Positions 16,225-27,992 of a stretch of 50,243 nt of DNA are shown piece by piece (positions within the stretch are counted from its first letter, which is position 1; the number at the start of each line of letters is the position of its first letter). Made by a program: the position numbers and the translations under genes. The DNA is from SAR116 cluster bacterium MED-G06 (GTDB lineage: Bacteria > Pseudomonadota > Alphaproteobacteria > Puniceispirillales > Puniceispirillaceae), in NCBI GenBank assembly GCA_002457745.1, contig NTKV01000002.1:1-50243 (forward strand), given 5' to 3'. The notes below the pieces were generated by a model, which saw only the letters and a list, made by a program, of their open reading frames with translations, was not told the DNA's origin and did no database searches.

Positions 16225-17115
16225 CTAAAGGACCAGAAGCGCCGTACAAACCACCACCAGCACAGCGCCAAACCAGGCGCCTGCCGCCGGCGGCAATCCG
16301 GTGCGCGCCCAGATGAAGGGCAGGATCAGAACCGGCGAAGTGGATGACAGGATCGTCACCGTCGCCACACTGCCCGTCTCCAGTGCCGCCAGCAGCAACG
16401 CTGCCCCGACACCAAGACCGAACAGCCCGTTCAGGCTGGTCAGCAGCACCAGATCGCGCGACGGCAACAACGGAAGTGTGCGTCGATTCGGGTCAAAGGG
16501 AAAGGTCAGCCAGAACACCGCGGCAGCCACCCCGACGCGGGCCAGCGTCGCTGCCACCGGATCAACACCGGCAGCCATCACCGGGCGGATGAAAATCACG
16601 CCAAACGCCTGACATACCGCGGCAAGAAGGCCGAGCCCGACGCCGATCCACAATGGCGGTTTGATCACCTCCCACTGGTGTGCCATGTCGCGACGCTTGC
16701 CATAGATCACCGCAAGAACAACGCCTGTGAAACCGCACAGGACTGCCAGCAAGGTCATAGGGCCGATGCCCTCACCAAGAATGACCCAGCCAAGAAGCGC
16801 CGCGAACACGGCATTTGTGGCAAACAGCACATTGGTGCGGCGCGGTCCCATCCGCCGCATCGTGGCGAACAACAGGAAGTCACCCAGAACAATGCCGGTG
16901 AGGGAGGAGAGCAGGATGGAGCCCCAGAATTCCACCGGAATCTGCCAAGGCCGGCCACTCAGCACAAGCATCGTGCCCATGATCACCAAGGCGGCGATCA
17001 TCCGGAGCCTGTTGAAGTGAAGGGACCCGAACGCGGTGGCCGGACGGTGCGAGAACAGCGCCGCCATTGTCCAGCTGAGCGCGGCACCAAGTGCAAGAAC
17101 GGCAGAAACGTCCAT
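16225..17115 (-). CDS. EamA-family DMT transporter
   Basis: A 296-residue inner-membrane protein with about ten helices, beginning directly with the first EamA helix (VSAVLALGAALSWTMAALF). The first repeat ends AVFAALLGWVILGEGI and the second carries FGVIFIRPVMAAG and LAALETGSVATVTILSSTSPVL. It differs from the transporter at 12966-13898 and is probably not a recent duplicate. Substrate unknown. It lies downstream of regA on the same strand with about 100 bp between, so read-through from the gyrB-regB-regA unit is possible. Confidence 0.85.
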   Translation of the reverse strand: MDVSAVLALGAALSWTMAALFSHRPATAFGSLHFNRLRMIAALVIMGTMLVLSGRPWQIPVEFWGSILLSSLTGIVLGDFLLFATMRRMGPRRTNVLFATNAVFAALLGWVILGEGIGPMTLLAVLCGFTGVVLAVIYGKRRDMAHQWEVIKPPLWIGVGLGLLAAVCQAFGVIFIRPVMAAGVDPVAATLARVGVAAAVFWLTFPFDPNRRTLPLLPSRDLVLLTSLNGLFGLGVGAALLLAALETGSVATVTILSSTSPVLILPFIWARTGLPPAAGAWFGAVLVVVCTALLVL

Positions 17116-17218
17116 TGCGATGCTGTCGGTCAGTCAGCCCGGGGTGGGCGTGACAGAGCCACGGCGGACGCGACCGCCCTGAACAGGCTGGATTGAGACA
17201 TAGGCGCGGCAGACGGGG

Positions 17219-17749
17219 CTAGGCGCGCGGTGCGTGCTTGCTCAGAATCCGCTGTAGCGTCCGGCGGTGCATCCGCAACCGGCGCGCGGTCTCGGATACA
17301 TTGCGGCCACATTGCTCATAAACCCGCTGGATATGTTCCCAACGCACACGATCCGCGCTCATCGGATCCTGCGGCGGCGGTGGCATGCCGTCACCGGTAT
17401 GACGCAGCGCCGCGGCGATGCTGTCCGGATCGGCAGGTTTGGGAAGATAATCAAGTGCACCTGCTTTCACAGCGGCGACCGCGGTGGCGATGTTGCCGAA
17501 CCCGGTCAGCATGACGATCTTGCATTCGGACCGTTTTGCACGCAGTTCGGGCACAATATTGAGCCCGCTGCCATCTTCCAGCTTCATGTCGAGAATCGCG
17601 TAGGCTGGCTGCGTCTTGCGCACCACATCAACACCTTCGGCGACAGATCCGGCGTCGTAGACTTCAAAGCCACGCGTTTCCATGGCCCGCCTCAGCCTGT
17701 TGCGAAGCGGTGCGTCATCGTCAAGTATCAGTAGTGAGTTGTCCTGCAT
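17219..17749 (-). CDS. regA: Redox response regulator, RegA/ActR/PrrA family
   Basis: A 176-residue response regulator. The receiver has acidic residues at 10-12 (ILDDDA), phospho-acceptor Asp54 (AILDMKLEDGSG), Thr82 (MLTGFGNIATAV) and Lys104 (LPKPAD). A proline linker leads to a Fis-type helix-turn-helix with VYEQCGRNVSETARRLRMHRRTLQRIL, the RegA family signature. RegA orthologues control respiration, carbon and nitrogen fixation and other redox-linked genes in alphaproteobacteria. ATG 17747-17749 follows an AAGGGAG site with ideal spacing. It starts 24 bp after the kinase gene, so the pair is one transcript. Confidence 0.9.
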   Translation of the reverse strand: MQDNSLLILDDDAPLRNRLRRAMETRGFEVYDAGSVAEGVDVVRKTQPAYAILDMKLEDGSGLNIVPELRAKRSECKIVMLTGFGNIATAVAAVKAGALDYLPKPADPDSIAAALRHTGDGMPPPPQDPMSADRVRWEHIQRVYEQCGRNVSETARRLRMHRRTLQRILSKHAPRA

Positions 17750-17773
17750 AACAATCTCCCTTCACGATGCAAA

Positions 17774-19114
17774 CTACATGTTTACAAGCGTCTGGCGCGG
17801 AAGATTAATGGTTACCTCACCGCCTCCGGCCCTGCGGTTCCCATATAATATTGAGCCGCCTAGCGACTCAATCAAGGTGCTGGCGATAAAAATCCCCAAA
17901 CCGCGATGTCCACCCTCGGTGCCACGCGAGCTGTTCCAGGGCGCGCCAACCCGCGCCAGCACCCCGGCCGGGAAGCCGGGACCGTCGTCCCGAATGGTGA
18001 TAATGACGTCATCGACGCTGGACCGGATCAACACCGTTACCACCTCTGCGGCGAAGTCATTGGCGTTCCGAAGGAGGTCTTCGAGCGCGTGCATCAGCTC
18101 GGGACCGCGTCTGATCAGCGGCATCGGCATCGCCGACCGTTCATCGAATTCGATGCTGAACTGCGTCTCGGTGACACCAAGCCTGACTGCCAGAATTTCC
18201 TCGATAACGCCTGATAGCGGGATCGGTGTTTCCAGATCGAGCCCTTCGGCCGATTGATAATCGTCAAGCTCTCCCAGAATGACCCGGCACCGTTCGATCT
18301 CGGCACGGAGCAGCATGACATCCTCATAGTTCGGGTCATCCGGCGGCATCTCGCGCGACAATTCGTGACCGATCACAGTGATGGTGTTCAGCGGCGAGCC
18401 AAGCCGGTGCGCTGCAGCTGTGGCCAGCGTGCCAAGTGCCACCGCCTGCTGTTCCTTGGCCAGCACCAGCCGGGCTTCGGACAGCGCTTCGTCGAGACGG
18501 CGGGCGCGCGAGGCCACCCACCAGGCATAGATGCCAATGAAGGTGACCGACAGCACCATCGCCATCCACAAGCCGAGGAGATACAGATTGGCCTCGGCAC
18601 CATCGAGGTCCTTGAGCGGCAGTGAGTAATTGAACAGTGACAGGAAGGTCACACATCCGACGACCAGTGCGATCAGCATCAGGGTCTCGCGCCGGCGCAG
18701 GATCGTCGCCGACACCACGACCGGTGACAGCAGCAATACCGAGAACGGGTTCAGCAAGCCGCCCGTGAAATAGAGAAGCGCGGTCAACTGCCCGACATCG
18801 AAGATCAGCGCGACAAAATTCTGGTCACGTTCATGCTGGATGATCATCGTGCGCCGCGTCTGCCAGACATTCATCGCCACCGACAGGCCAATGACAAACA
18901 GCGCCGGGCCAATCGGTATGTCCATTTCCAGTACAAGAAACGTGAAGAGAAGTGCCAGCAGCTGACCACCAAGAGCCAGCCAGCGGATGTTGAGGATCAG
19001 CCTCGCATCAATGGTGCTTGGCGGGGTGCCCCGTCGTTCCCGCGGCTCCAGCAGTGAGCGGACGCCAGCGGCACCTGCCCATGCCCGGTCGGTGGCGCGC
19101 GGCACTCTGGCCAT
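17774..19114 (-). CDS. regB: Redox sensor histidine kinase, RegB/ActS/PrrB family
   Basis: A 446-residue membrane kinase. Six or so hydrophobic segments lie between residues 40 and 200; the RegB ubiquinone-site heptapeptide GGLLNPF is at 118-124. The phospho-acceptor His236 is in AAAHRLGSPLNTI, followed by a conserved-position Cys276 (ERCRVIL) matching the redox-active cysteine region of RegB, and ATP-binding boxes (LRNANDFA, IRDDGPGFPAGVL, GLGIFIASTLIESLGG). The H-box reads HRLGSP where classical RegB has HELGTP. It senses quinone redox state and phosphorylates RegA. The start at ATG 19112-19114 lies 10 bp after the gyrB stop, suggesting co-transcription with the replication operon. Confidence 0.88.
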   Translation of the reverse strand: MARVPRATDRAWAGAAGVRSLLEPRERRGTPPSTIDARLILNIRWLALGGQLLALLFTFLVLEMDIPIGPALFVIGLSVAMNVWQTRRTMIIQHERDQNFVALIFDVGQLTALLYFTGGLLNPFSVLLLSPVVVSATILRRRETLMLIALVVGCVTFLSLFNYSLPLKDLDGAEANLYLLGLWMAMVLSVTFIGIYAWWVASRARRLDEALSEARLVLAKEQQAVALGTLATAAAHRLGSPLNTITVIGHELSREMPPDDPNYEDVMLLRAEIERCRVILGELDDYQSAEGLDLETPIPLSGVIEEILAVRLGVTETQFSIEFDERSAMPMPLIRRGPELMHALEDLLRNANDFAAEVVTVLIRSSVDDVIITIRDDGPGFPAGVLARVGAPWNSSRGTEGGHRGLGIFIASTLIESLGGSILYGNRRAGGGEVTINLPRQTLVNM

Positions 19115-19124
19115 CTAGCTGCCG

Positions 19125-22834
<3,710 letters not shown>

Positions 22835-22853
22835 CACCACCGTCAAAGGCAAA

Positions 22854-23957
22854 TCACACCCGCATCGGCATCAGGACAAACAGGGTCGACTCGTCCCCGG
22901 GCGCCCGTACGAGACTTGGCGACCCCTGATCGGCAAGCGCGAACTCGATGATGTCGCTTTCCACCTGCGAAGCGATGTCGAGAAGGTAGCGGGCATTGAA
23001 GCCGATCTCCATCTCGGCGCCGTCATAGCTGATCTCGAGTTCTTCAACGGCGCTCGAGGCGTCCGTGCTGCTTGCCGAGAGATTGAGCACCCCGGGGGCA
23101 AGCTTCATCTTCACCGAGCGAGACTTTTCCGAGGAAATCGTCGAGACCCGATCGACTGCCGCAGAAAAACTGGCAGCATCAACCTGCATGATCCGGTCAT
23201 TGCCCTGTGGAATCACCCTGGTGTAATCCGGGAAGGTGCCATCGATCAGCTTGGTCTTCAGCCGCACGGCCCCGAACGTGAATTCGGCGCGGGTGTCGGA
23301 CAGGGCCACACCGACCTCGCCCTCGACATCATCAAGAAGCTTGCGAAGCTCGGTTACCGCCTTGCGCGGAACAATGATCGAGGGCATGCCGGCGGCACCC
23401 GAAGGCAGCCCCTGGCGGGTCAGCGCCAGCCGGTGACCATCGGTGGCCACAGCGCACAAATCGCCCTGATCGGATTTGTGAAGATAGATGCCGTTCAGAT
23501 AGTAGCGCGTCTCCTCGGTGGAAATGGCGAACCGGGTGGCATCGATCATGTCGCGCATATCAGCAGCGGTGACGACAAAGCCGTCCGGCATTTCGCCGGT
23601 GCTGATGGTCGGAAAATCCTCGACCGGCAGCGTCGGCAGACGAAAGTTCGAACGTCCGGCACTGATGGTCGCCTGGCCGTCGGCAACGGCGATCTCAACC
23701 TCGGCCCCTTCGGGAAGCTTGCGGACAATGTCATAGAGAAGATGCGCCGACACGGTTGTCGTGCCGTTCGTTCCGACCGCGCACTCCACCTGCGTGGCGA
23801 TATCCATGTCCATATCGGTGGCTGTCATCGACAGCGCGCCATCAGCGGCTTGCAGCACGACATTGGCAAGAATAGGGATGGTGTTGCGGCGCTCGACCAC
23901 GGACTGGACCTGGCCGAGAGGCCGCAGCAGACTGATCCGATCGATGGTGATTTTCAT
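22854..23957 (-). CDS. dnaN: DNA polymerase III beta sliding clamp
   Basis: A 367-residue beta clamp. The N-terminus MKITIDRISLLRPLGQVQSVVERRNTIPILANV matches the first clamp domain; later segments include RFAISTEETRYYLNGIYLH, AVATDGHRLA, IDGTFPDYTRVIP and the C-terminal hydrophobic pocket segment VLMPMRV. It forms the ring that tethers DNA polymerase III to DNA. The start at ATG 23955-23957 is chosen because the family begins MKIT; a longer frame adds 28 unconserved residues. It follows dnaA by a 221-bp spacer and precedes recF by about 20 bp. Confidence 0.97.
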   Translation of the reverse strand: MKITIDRISLLRPLGQVQSVVERRNTIPILANVVLQAADGALSMTATDMDMDIATQVECAVGTNGTTTVSAHLLYDIVRKLPEGAEVEIAVADGQATISAGRSNFRLPTLPVEDFPTISTGEMPDGFVVTAADMRDMIDATRFAISTEETRYYLNGIYLHKSDQGDLCAVATDGHRLALTRQGLPSGAAGMPSIIVPRKAVTELRKLLDDVEGEVGVALSDTRAEFTFGAVRLKTKLIDGTFPDYTRVIPQGNDRIMQVDAASFSAAVDRVSTISSEKSRSVKMKLAPGVLNLSASSTDASSAVEELEISYDGAEMEIGFNARYLLDIASQVESDIIEFALADQGSPSLVRAPGDESTLFVLMPMRV

Positions 23958-24002
23958 TGGCTGTCTCGTCTCTGTTGACCGTGTTTCGGGTAACAGCGGC
24001 GT

Positions 24003-24084
24003 GTCGTGAGGCGCCATTGCGCCGCGGCACGACATCCGCAACTCCCATCATCTGACGGTTAGCCACAAAATATAGCATGGCTAA
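24003..24084. promoter_or_regulatory. Dyads in the dnaA-dnaN spacer
   Basis: The 221-bp dnaA-dnaN spacer holds two structured parts. A hairpin with arms GTCGTG (24003-24008) and CACGAC (24028-24033) encloses a second GGCGC/GCGCC stem. Further toward dnaA, TTAGCCA (24059-24065) and TGGCTAA (24078-24084) are perfect 7-bp inverted arms around an AT-rich core; the left one extends to TTAGCCACA, one base from the DnaA-box consensus TTATCCACA. Likely roles are a dnaN promoter/operator or a DnaA-binding element; neither is proven. Confidence 0.4.
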
Positions 24085-24178
24085 ATCAAACAGGCACCAA
24101 AATATTGACATTCACAGCCACAGGCTGGCTTCACTCAAGCCCCTGATTCACCATCATTTTCGGGAGTGCCGTCCGCGC

Positions 24179-25654
24179 CTAGTTTGCGAGAAGCGAGCGC
24201 AGCAGCGAAACATCCTCGGCAATGCCCTGATCGGTGGCGACCAGCCCTTCGATCGAGCGCACGGCATGCATCACCGTGGTATGGTCACGGCCACCGAACT
24301 GGCGGCCAATTTCCGGATAGGACAGCGAGGTCAGGGTCTTTGCCAGATACATCGCCACCTGTCGCGGCCTGGCGATGTTACGGGCGCGCCGAGCAGAGAA
24401 CATTTCCGCCACCCGCACATCGTAATGCGCTGCCACCCGCTTCTGGATCTCGTCGACACTGACCTGCCGGCTGCTGGCCCGCAGAAGGTCGGAGAGAAGC
24501 TCGGCAGCGCTGTCGATGCTGATCTCGCGGCCAACAAGGCTGGCATGCGCGGCGATGCGGGTCAGCGCCCCTTCAAGCTCGCGCACATTGCTGGAAATCC
24601 GGTGCGCCAGGAACTCCAGCACCTTGTCGGGGACAGCAAGGCGGGCCTGTTCCGCCTTGGCCTGCAGGATGCCGAGACGAAGCTCGTAATCCGCCGGATG
24701 GATGTCTGCCACCATCCCCCATCCAAGGCGCGACCGCAGGCGCTCTTCCATCCCTTCGAGATCGGTTGGTGACTTGTCGGCCGAGATGATCACCTGCCGG
24801 CCATCCTCGACCAGCGCGTTGAAGGTGTGGAAGAACTCTTCCTGTGTCGAATCCTTGCCGCTGATGAACTGCACATCATCGATCATCAGCACATCAACGG
24901 AACGGAACTGCTCCTTGAAGGACATGGTATCGCGAAAGCGCAGCGCCTGAACGAACCGGTACATGAATTTTTCTGCCGACAGATAGACGACGTTGCGGCT
25001 CGGGTCCTGCTCACGGATATGCCAGGCGATGGCATGCATCAGATGCGTCTTGCCAAGACCAACGCCGCCATAGAGGAACAGCGGGTTGAAGGCGACGGTG
25101 GCGCTTTCGGCGGTGCGGCGGGCCACAGCAAACGCCAGCTCGTTGGGCTTGCCGACAACAAAATTTGCAAAGGTGTAGCGCGGATCGAGCCCGGCACTGA
25201 GGGCCTCACCGGCCGGTTTCGTGGCAGGCTTCTGCTGCGACATCCGCGGCGCGGCGCGCGACACCACCCGTACCTCGATTTTTTTCACTGACCCGAATTC
25301 GGCCGCGGAGATCACACGCAACCGGTCTGCATACTGGCTTGTCACGCGTTCCCGCGCCAGATTCGAGGTCGCCTCGAGCGTCAGCGTTCCGTCCTCGAGG
25401 CGGCCGACCCGAAGCGGCTTGATCCAGTTGCGCCACGCCGCCTCACCGATATCCTGGCGCATGCGGTTGGTCACACGTTCCCAGGCATCATTCGGCCCGG
25501 TGGTGCCGGTCGGGCCAGCGGGGCCAGTGGCGCCGGCGGGGCCAATGGCGCCGGCGGGGCCAATGGCGGACCCATTGTCGGTATGGTCTGGATGATCCTG
25601 TGAATACCCTTGGTACTGTGTGTCAGTCACATTGGTCGTATCTCTGCCTGACAT
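24179..25654 (-). CDS. dnaA: Chromosomal replication initiator DnaA with collagen-like linker
   Basis: A 491-residue DnaA. Domain I (DAWERVTNRMRQDIGEAAW) follows an N-terminal extension that contains eight Gly-X-Y triplets (about residues 32-55, encoded 25490-25561). Domain III has Walker A GGVGLGKTHLMH and Walker B DVLMIDDVQFISGKDS; domain IV ends with the DnaA-box-binding signature GRDHTTVMHAVRSIEGL. The start at ATG 25652-25654 is selected because GGAGG lies 8 bases upstream; the frame also opens 16 codons earlier. It initiates replication by binding DnaA boxes and opening the origin. The Gly-X-Y extension is not a normal DnaA feature. It is downstream of rpsT, separated by a terminator. 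Confidence 0.96.
   Translation of the reverse strand: MSGRDTTNVTDTQYQGYSQDHPDHTDNGSAIGPAGAIGPAGATGPAGPTGTTGPNDAWERVTNRMRQDIGEAAWRNWIKPLRVGRLEDGTLTLEATSNLARERVTSQYADRLRVISAAEFGSVKKIEVRVVSRAAPRMSQQKPATKPAGEALSAGLDPRYTFANFVVGKPNELAFAVARRTAESATVAFNPLFLYGGVGLGKTHLMHAIAWHIREQDPSRNVVYLSAEKFMYRFVQALRFRDTMSFKEQFRSVDVLMIDDVQFISGKDSTQEEFFHTFNALVEDGRQVIISADKSPTDLEGMEERLRSRLGWGMVADIHPADYELRLGILQAKAEQARLAVPDKVLEFLAHRISSNVRELEGALTRIAAHASLVGREISIDSAAELLSDLLRASSRQVSVDEIQKRVAAHYDVRVAEMFSARRARNIARPRQVAMYLAKTLTSLSYPEIGRQFGGRDHTTVMHAVRSIEGLVATDQGIAEDVSLLRSLLAN
25490..25561 (-). repeat. Gly-X-Y (collagen-like) coding repeat in dnaA
   Basis: Eight consecutive triplets of the form G-P-A, G-A-I, G-A-T, G-P-T. At DNA level the unit is 9 bases, with two exact 18-base copies of ggcgccggcggggccaat at 25529-25546 and 25547-25564. 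Confidence 0.9.
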
Positions 25655-25788
25655 GCAGTTAGCCTCCGGCTTCATGGTTTGTTGTATGACGGCCGACGAC
25701 AACGCGACCTTGGGCTGACATTACTTGCTGACAATCGGCACGCGCAAGGTGGGGTCAGGCCGGTTTCGGCAAATAAACACGCCACGAA

Positions 25789-25868
25789 TGCAGATATTTC
25801 GATTGACAGCTTCATCGCTGGAATCGATCCAATCTGCAAGGAAACCGAAAAGATTCAGTAGCCGAATC
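25789..25868. promoter_or_regulatory. Dyad and GANTC cluster upstream of dnaA
   Basis: Nested inverted arms TGCAGAT/ATCTGCA (25789-25795, 25832-25838), CGATT/AATCG (25800-25804, 25822-25826) and AGC/GCT form an imperfect cruciform. GANTC, the target of the alphaproteobacterial cell-cycle methylase CcrM, occurs at 25821-25825, 25852-25856 and 25864-25868. In Caulobacter, GANTC methylation state influences dnaA transcription, so this is a candidate cell-cycle control region (inference). Confidence 0.45.
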
Positions 25869-25970
25869 GGTTGCCGGTGATACGGCGTCTCAATAACGCC
25901 ATCCAACTGCAACATGGTCGGGGGCGGCGGCAGCAGGGATGCGGGTCGCCAATGGCGAGGCTGGCGCATG

Positions 25971-26000
25971 AAAAAAGCCCGTCCACCGAGGGACGGGCTT
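25971..26000 (-). terminator. Rho-independent terminator of rpsT
   Basis: A perfect 10-bp stem (25975-25984 and 25991-26000) with a 6-base loop is followed on the minus strand by a run of T (25976-25971). It lies about 70 bases past the rpsT stop and insulates dnaA from rpsT. A shorter T-run on the other side makes it weakly bidirectional. Confidence 0.88.
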
Positions 26001-26071
26001 TTGTTTCATGCGATTCGCGGGTCGTCGCACCAGCTGGTCCTTCAAGACCGGCAGGCGCCTGCCGAAACAGG

Positions 26072-26338
26072 TCAGGCGGCGATGGCCTTTACGCGGGCGG
26101 CAAGACGCGAAATCTTGCGCGAGGCGGTGTTGCGGTGAATCACGCCACGGCTGACGCCGCGCTGGATTTCCGGCTGTGCCGCACGAAGCGCTTCGCGAGC
26201 GGCTTCGCCATCACCCGAGGAAATCGCCGTCTCGACCTTCTTCATGAAGGTACGGATGCGGCTCATGCGGGCGCCATTGATGGCGGCGCGGTGCGCGTTC
26301 CGGCGAATCCGCTTCTTGGCAGACTTGTGATTGGCCAT
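26072..26338 (-). CDS. rpsT: 30S ribosomal protein S20
   Basis: An 88-residue basic protein starting [17 protein letters not shown], the typical S20 opening, and continuing with [19 protein letters not shown] and a final [21 protein letters not shown] helix. S20 binds the 5' domain of 16S rRNA early in small-subunit assembly. ATG 26336-26338 follows an AAGGA site; the longer frame adds three residues. It is the usual neighbour of dnaA in alphaproteobacteria. Confidence 0.97.
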   Translation of the reverse strand: MANHKSAKKRIRRNAHRAAINGARMSRIRTFMKKVETAISSGDGEAAREALRAAQPEIQRGVSRGVIHRNTASRKISRLAARVKAIAA

Positions 26339-26450
26339 GGGGACCATCCTTGCTGAATTCGTTAAGAGCGCGGTTTATAAGGCGATTTGCGCAGCTGCGT
26401 CAAGGGGTTTTGCGGTTTTGCGGCGGTGCGGTTCGCAGCGGCCTGACGAC

Positions 26451-26915
26451 CTAGTTCGGGCTCAGCCGAATCCGCCAGAGCCGGCCGACACTGGTATCGA
26501 CCTGCGCCAGCGTCAGGCTCTCCTCGCCACGCTGCCAGTTGCCGTCACCGCCAGTCCATCCAAGATTGGCAAGGGCACTGTTGTAGAAGGACAGAACACC
26601 GCCCTCTGCCTCGCCGGAGGCGGCAAACACCAGAACAATGCGCCCGCCAGGGGAATCAAAGGCAAATCCCAGCTCTGGCTCGATCACCATCCCTTCCATG
26701 ATCGGCAGATCACCCACCCAGCTTGTCGGCTGGCTCTCGGCCTGCGCGCTGTTGATCGCGACCGGCATGACTGTCAGACAGGCCGCCAGCACCAGAATCG
26801 CCACGGGCACCAAAAAGCGCACCACAAAGCGCACCACAAAGGGCACAGCAGGAAACGCGGGGGAAAGCCGTTCGAAGACGCCGGAACAGAGGGGTTTGAG
26901 AGCAGCAACGATCAT
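26451..26915 (-). CDS. Small exported protein of unknown function
   Basis: A 154-residue protein with a long basic/hydrophobic N-terminus (a signal or anchor segment about residues 22-60, ending SAQAES), followed by a compact domain with the pattern FYNSALANLGWTGGDGNWQRGEESLTL. Similar FY...LGW...W.R..E.L patterns occur in small exported alphaproteobacterial proteins, so it is probably real, but I know no function. The signal region contains an in-frame 12-bp repeat (26808-26843) giving FVVR-FVVR-FLV. It lies 14 bp after mutM and is probably co-transcribed with it. Confidence 0.6.
   Translation of the reverse strand: MIVAALKPLCSGVFERLSPAFPAVPFVVRFVVRFLVPVAILVLAACLTVMPVAINSAQAESQPTSWVGDLPIMEGMVIEPELGFAFDSPGGRIVLVFAASGEAEGGVLSFYNSALANLGWTGGDGNWQRGEESLTLAQVDTSVGRLWRIRLSPN
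26808..26843 (-). repeat. Three-copy 12-bp repeat in a signal peptide
   Basis: Units caccaaaaagcg, caccacaaagcg and caccacaaaggg (26808-26819, 26820-26831, 26832-26843) encode repeated F-V-V-R in the hydrophobic N-terminus of the small exported protein. Confidence 0.8.
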
Positions 26916-26929
26916 CCCGTCAGGCTACC

Positions 26930-27760
26930 TCAGCGCTGGCAGGCGGGACAGTAAAAACTGCTGCGCCCTGACTGTGTGATGCAGCGAATGGTGGTGGTGC
27001 AGCTGTGACAGGCTTGGCCCTCGCGGCCATAGACCGACAGGCGCTGCACGAAATAGCCGATCTCGCCACCGGGCTGAACATGGTCACGAAGGCTGGTGCC
27101 ACCATCCTCAATGGCACGCGACAGCACCTCGCGAATGGCGCCGGTCAGCCGTTCCGCCCGTCCACCACGGATGGTGCCGGCCTTGCGGCGCGGAGACAGC
27201 CCGGCCATGAACAATGCCTCACAGGCATATATGTTGCCGATTCCGGCAACAATCTGCTGGTTCAGAAGCGCTGTCTTGATCGGCCCTGTACGCCCGGCAA
27301 GCGCCGCTGCAAGATGCGTCGCGGAAAAGCTGTTGCCAAGGGGTTCCGGGCCCATATCGGCAAGCATCGGGTGCGTCTCACCACGAAACAGGTCAATCCA
27401 GCCAAAGCGCCGCGGATCATTGAACACAATCCATGCGGGGCGCGCATCTGGCCCGCCGGCATCGATGCTCAGCACCATATGATCATGCTTGCCGATCTCG
27501 GGCTCGGTGGCGTGGATCCGCACCGATCCGGACATGCCAAGATGCATCAGCATCGTCTCGTCGCCATCAAGGGCAAGCAGCAGAAACTTGCCACGCCGCG
27601 CCAGCACGCCGACAACGCGACCCGTCAGACGCGCCGCCAGATCAGGCGGCAACGGCCAGCGAAGATCAGGGCGGCCAATATGGGCGGCGGCGATGCGCCG
27701 GCCTTCCATCGCCGGAACCAACGCCCGACGCACGGTTTCCACTTCGGGCAATTCAGGCAT
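26930..27760 (-). CDS. mutM: Formamidopyrimidine-DNA glycosylase
   Basis: A 276-residue Fpg/MutM. The N-terminus [12 protein letters not shown] supplies the catalytic Pro2 and Glu3; [10 protein letters not shown] and the helix-two-turn-helix segment [18 protein letters not shown] follow; the C-terminus has a zinc finger CHSC...CPAC (about residues 256-275). It removes oxidised purines such as 8-oxoguanine from DNA and cuts the strand. ATG 27758-27760 is the only start giving Pro at residue 2. It is divergent from ubiE across a 232-bp spacer, where the direction of transcription changes. Confidence 0.96.
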   Translation of the reverse strand: MPELPEVETVRRALVPAMEGRRIAAAHIGRPDLRWPLPPDLAARLTGRVVGVLARRGKFLLLALDGDETMLMHLGMSGSVRIHATEPEIGKHDHMVLSIDAGGPDARPAWIVFNDPRRFGWIDLFRGETHPMLADMGPEPLGNSFSATHLAAALAGRTGPIKTALLNQQIVAGIGNIYACEALFMAGLSPRRKAGTIRGGRAERLTGAIREVLSRAIEDGGTSLRDHVQPGGEIGYFVQRLSVYGREGQACHSCTTTIRCITQSGRSSFYCPACQR

Positions 27761-27992
27761 GCCGGCCCTCGTCAGCAGGTGGGGTGGTACGGTCAGTGCG
27801 CGACATTATATTTGGCCCTCAAGGCGGTTTTTCGTGTATCACTTGGCACGGATCAGCGTGACGTCGACAGCATAGTCGGTAATCGGCCATGCGGAAAACC
27901 CGCTGGCACCAGATCCGTGACAACAGAGCGTACGGACAGCAGCCATATCGGCTGAAAATGATGGACAGACAAGCAAAGATAATTGACCGGGC

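Larger units (their letters stand above)
25655..26071. other. 417-bp dnaA upstream region
   Basis: This gene-free stretch separates dnaA from rpsT. From dnaA outward it holds the dnaA ribosome site, an imperfect 50-bp dyad (25789-25838), three GANTC sites (25821, 25852, 25864) and the rpsT terminator (25971-26000). No cluster of DnaA boxes (TTATCCACA) is seen, so it does not look like a complete oriC. The dnaA promoter should be here, but no confident -35/-10 pair could be picked. Confidence 0.6.

Noticed and set aside
25655-26071. Complete oriC beside dnaA
   Set aside because: No set of TTATCCACA boxes or classic AT-rich unwinding region was seen; only dyads and GANTC sites are present.
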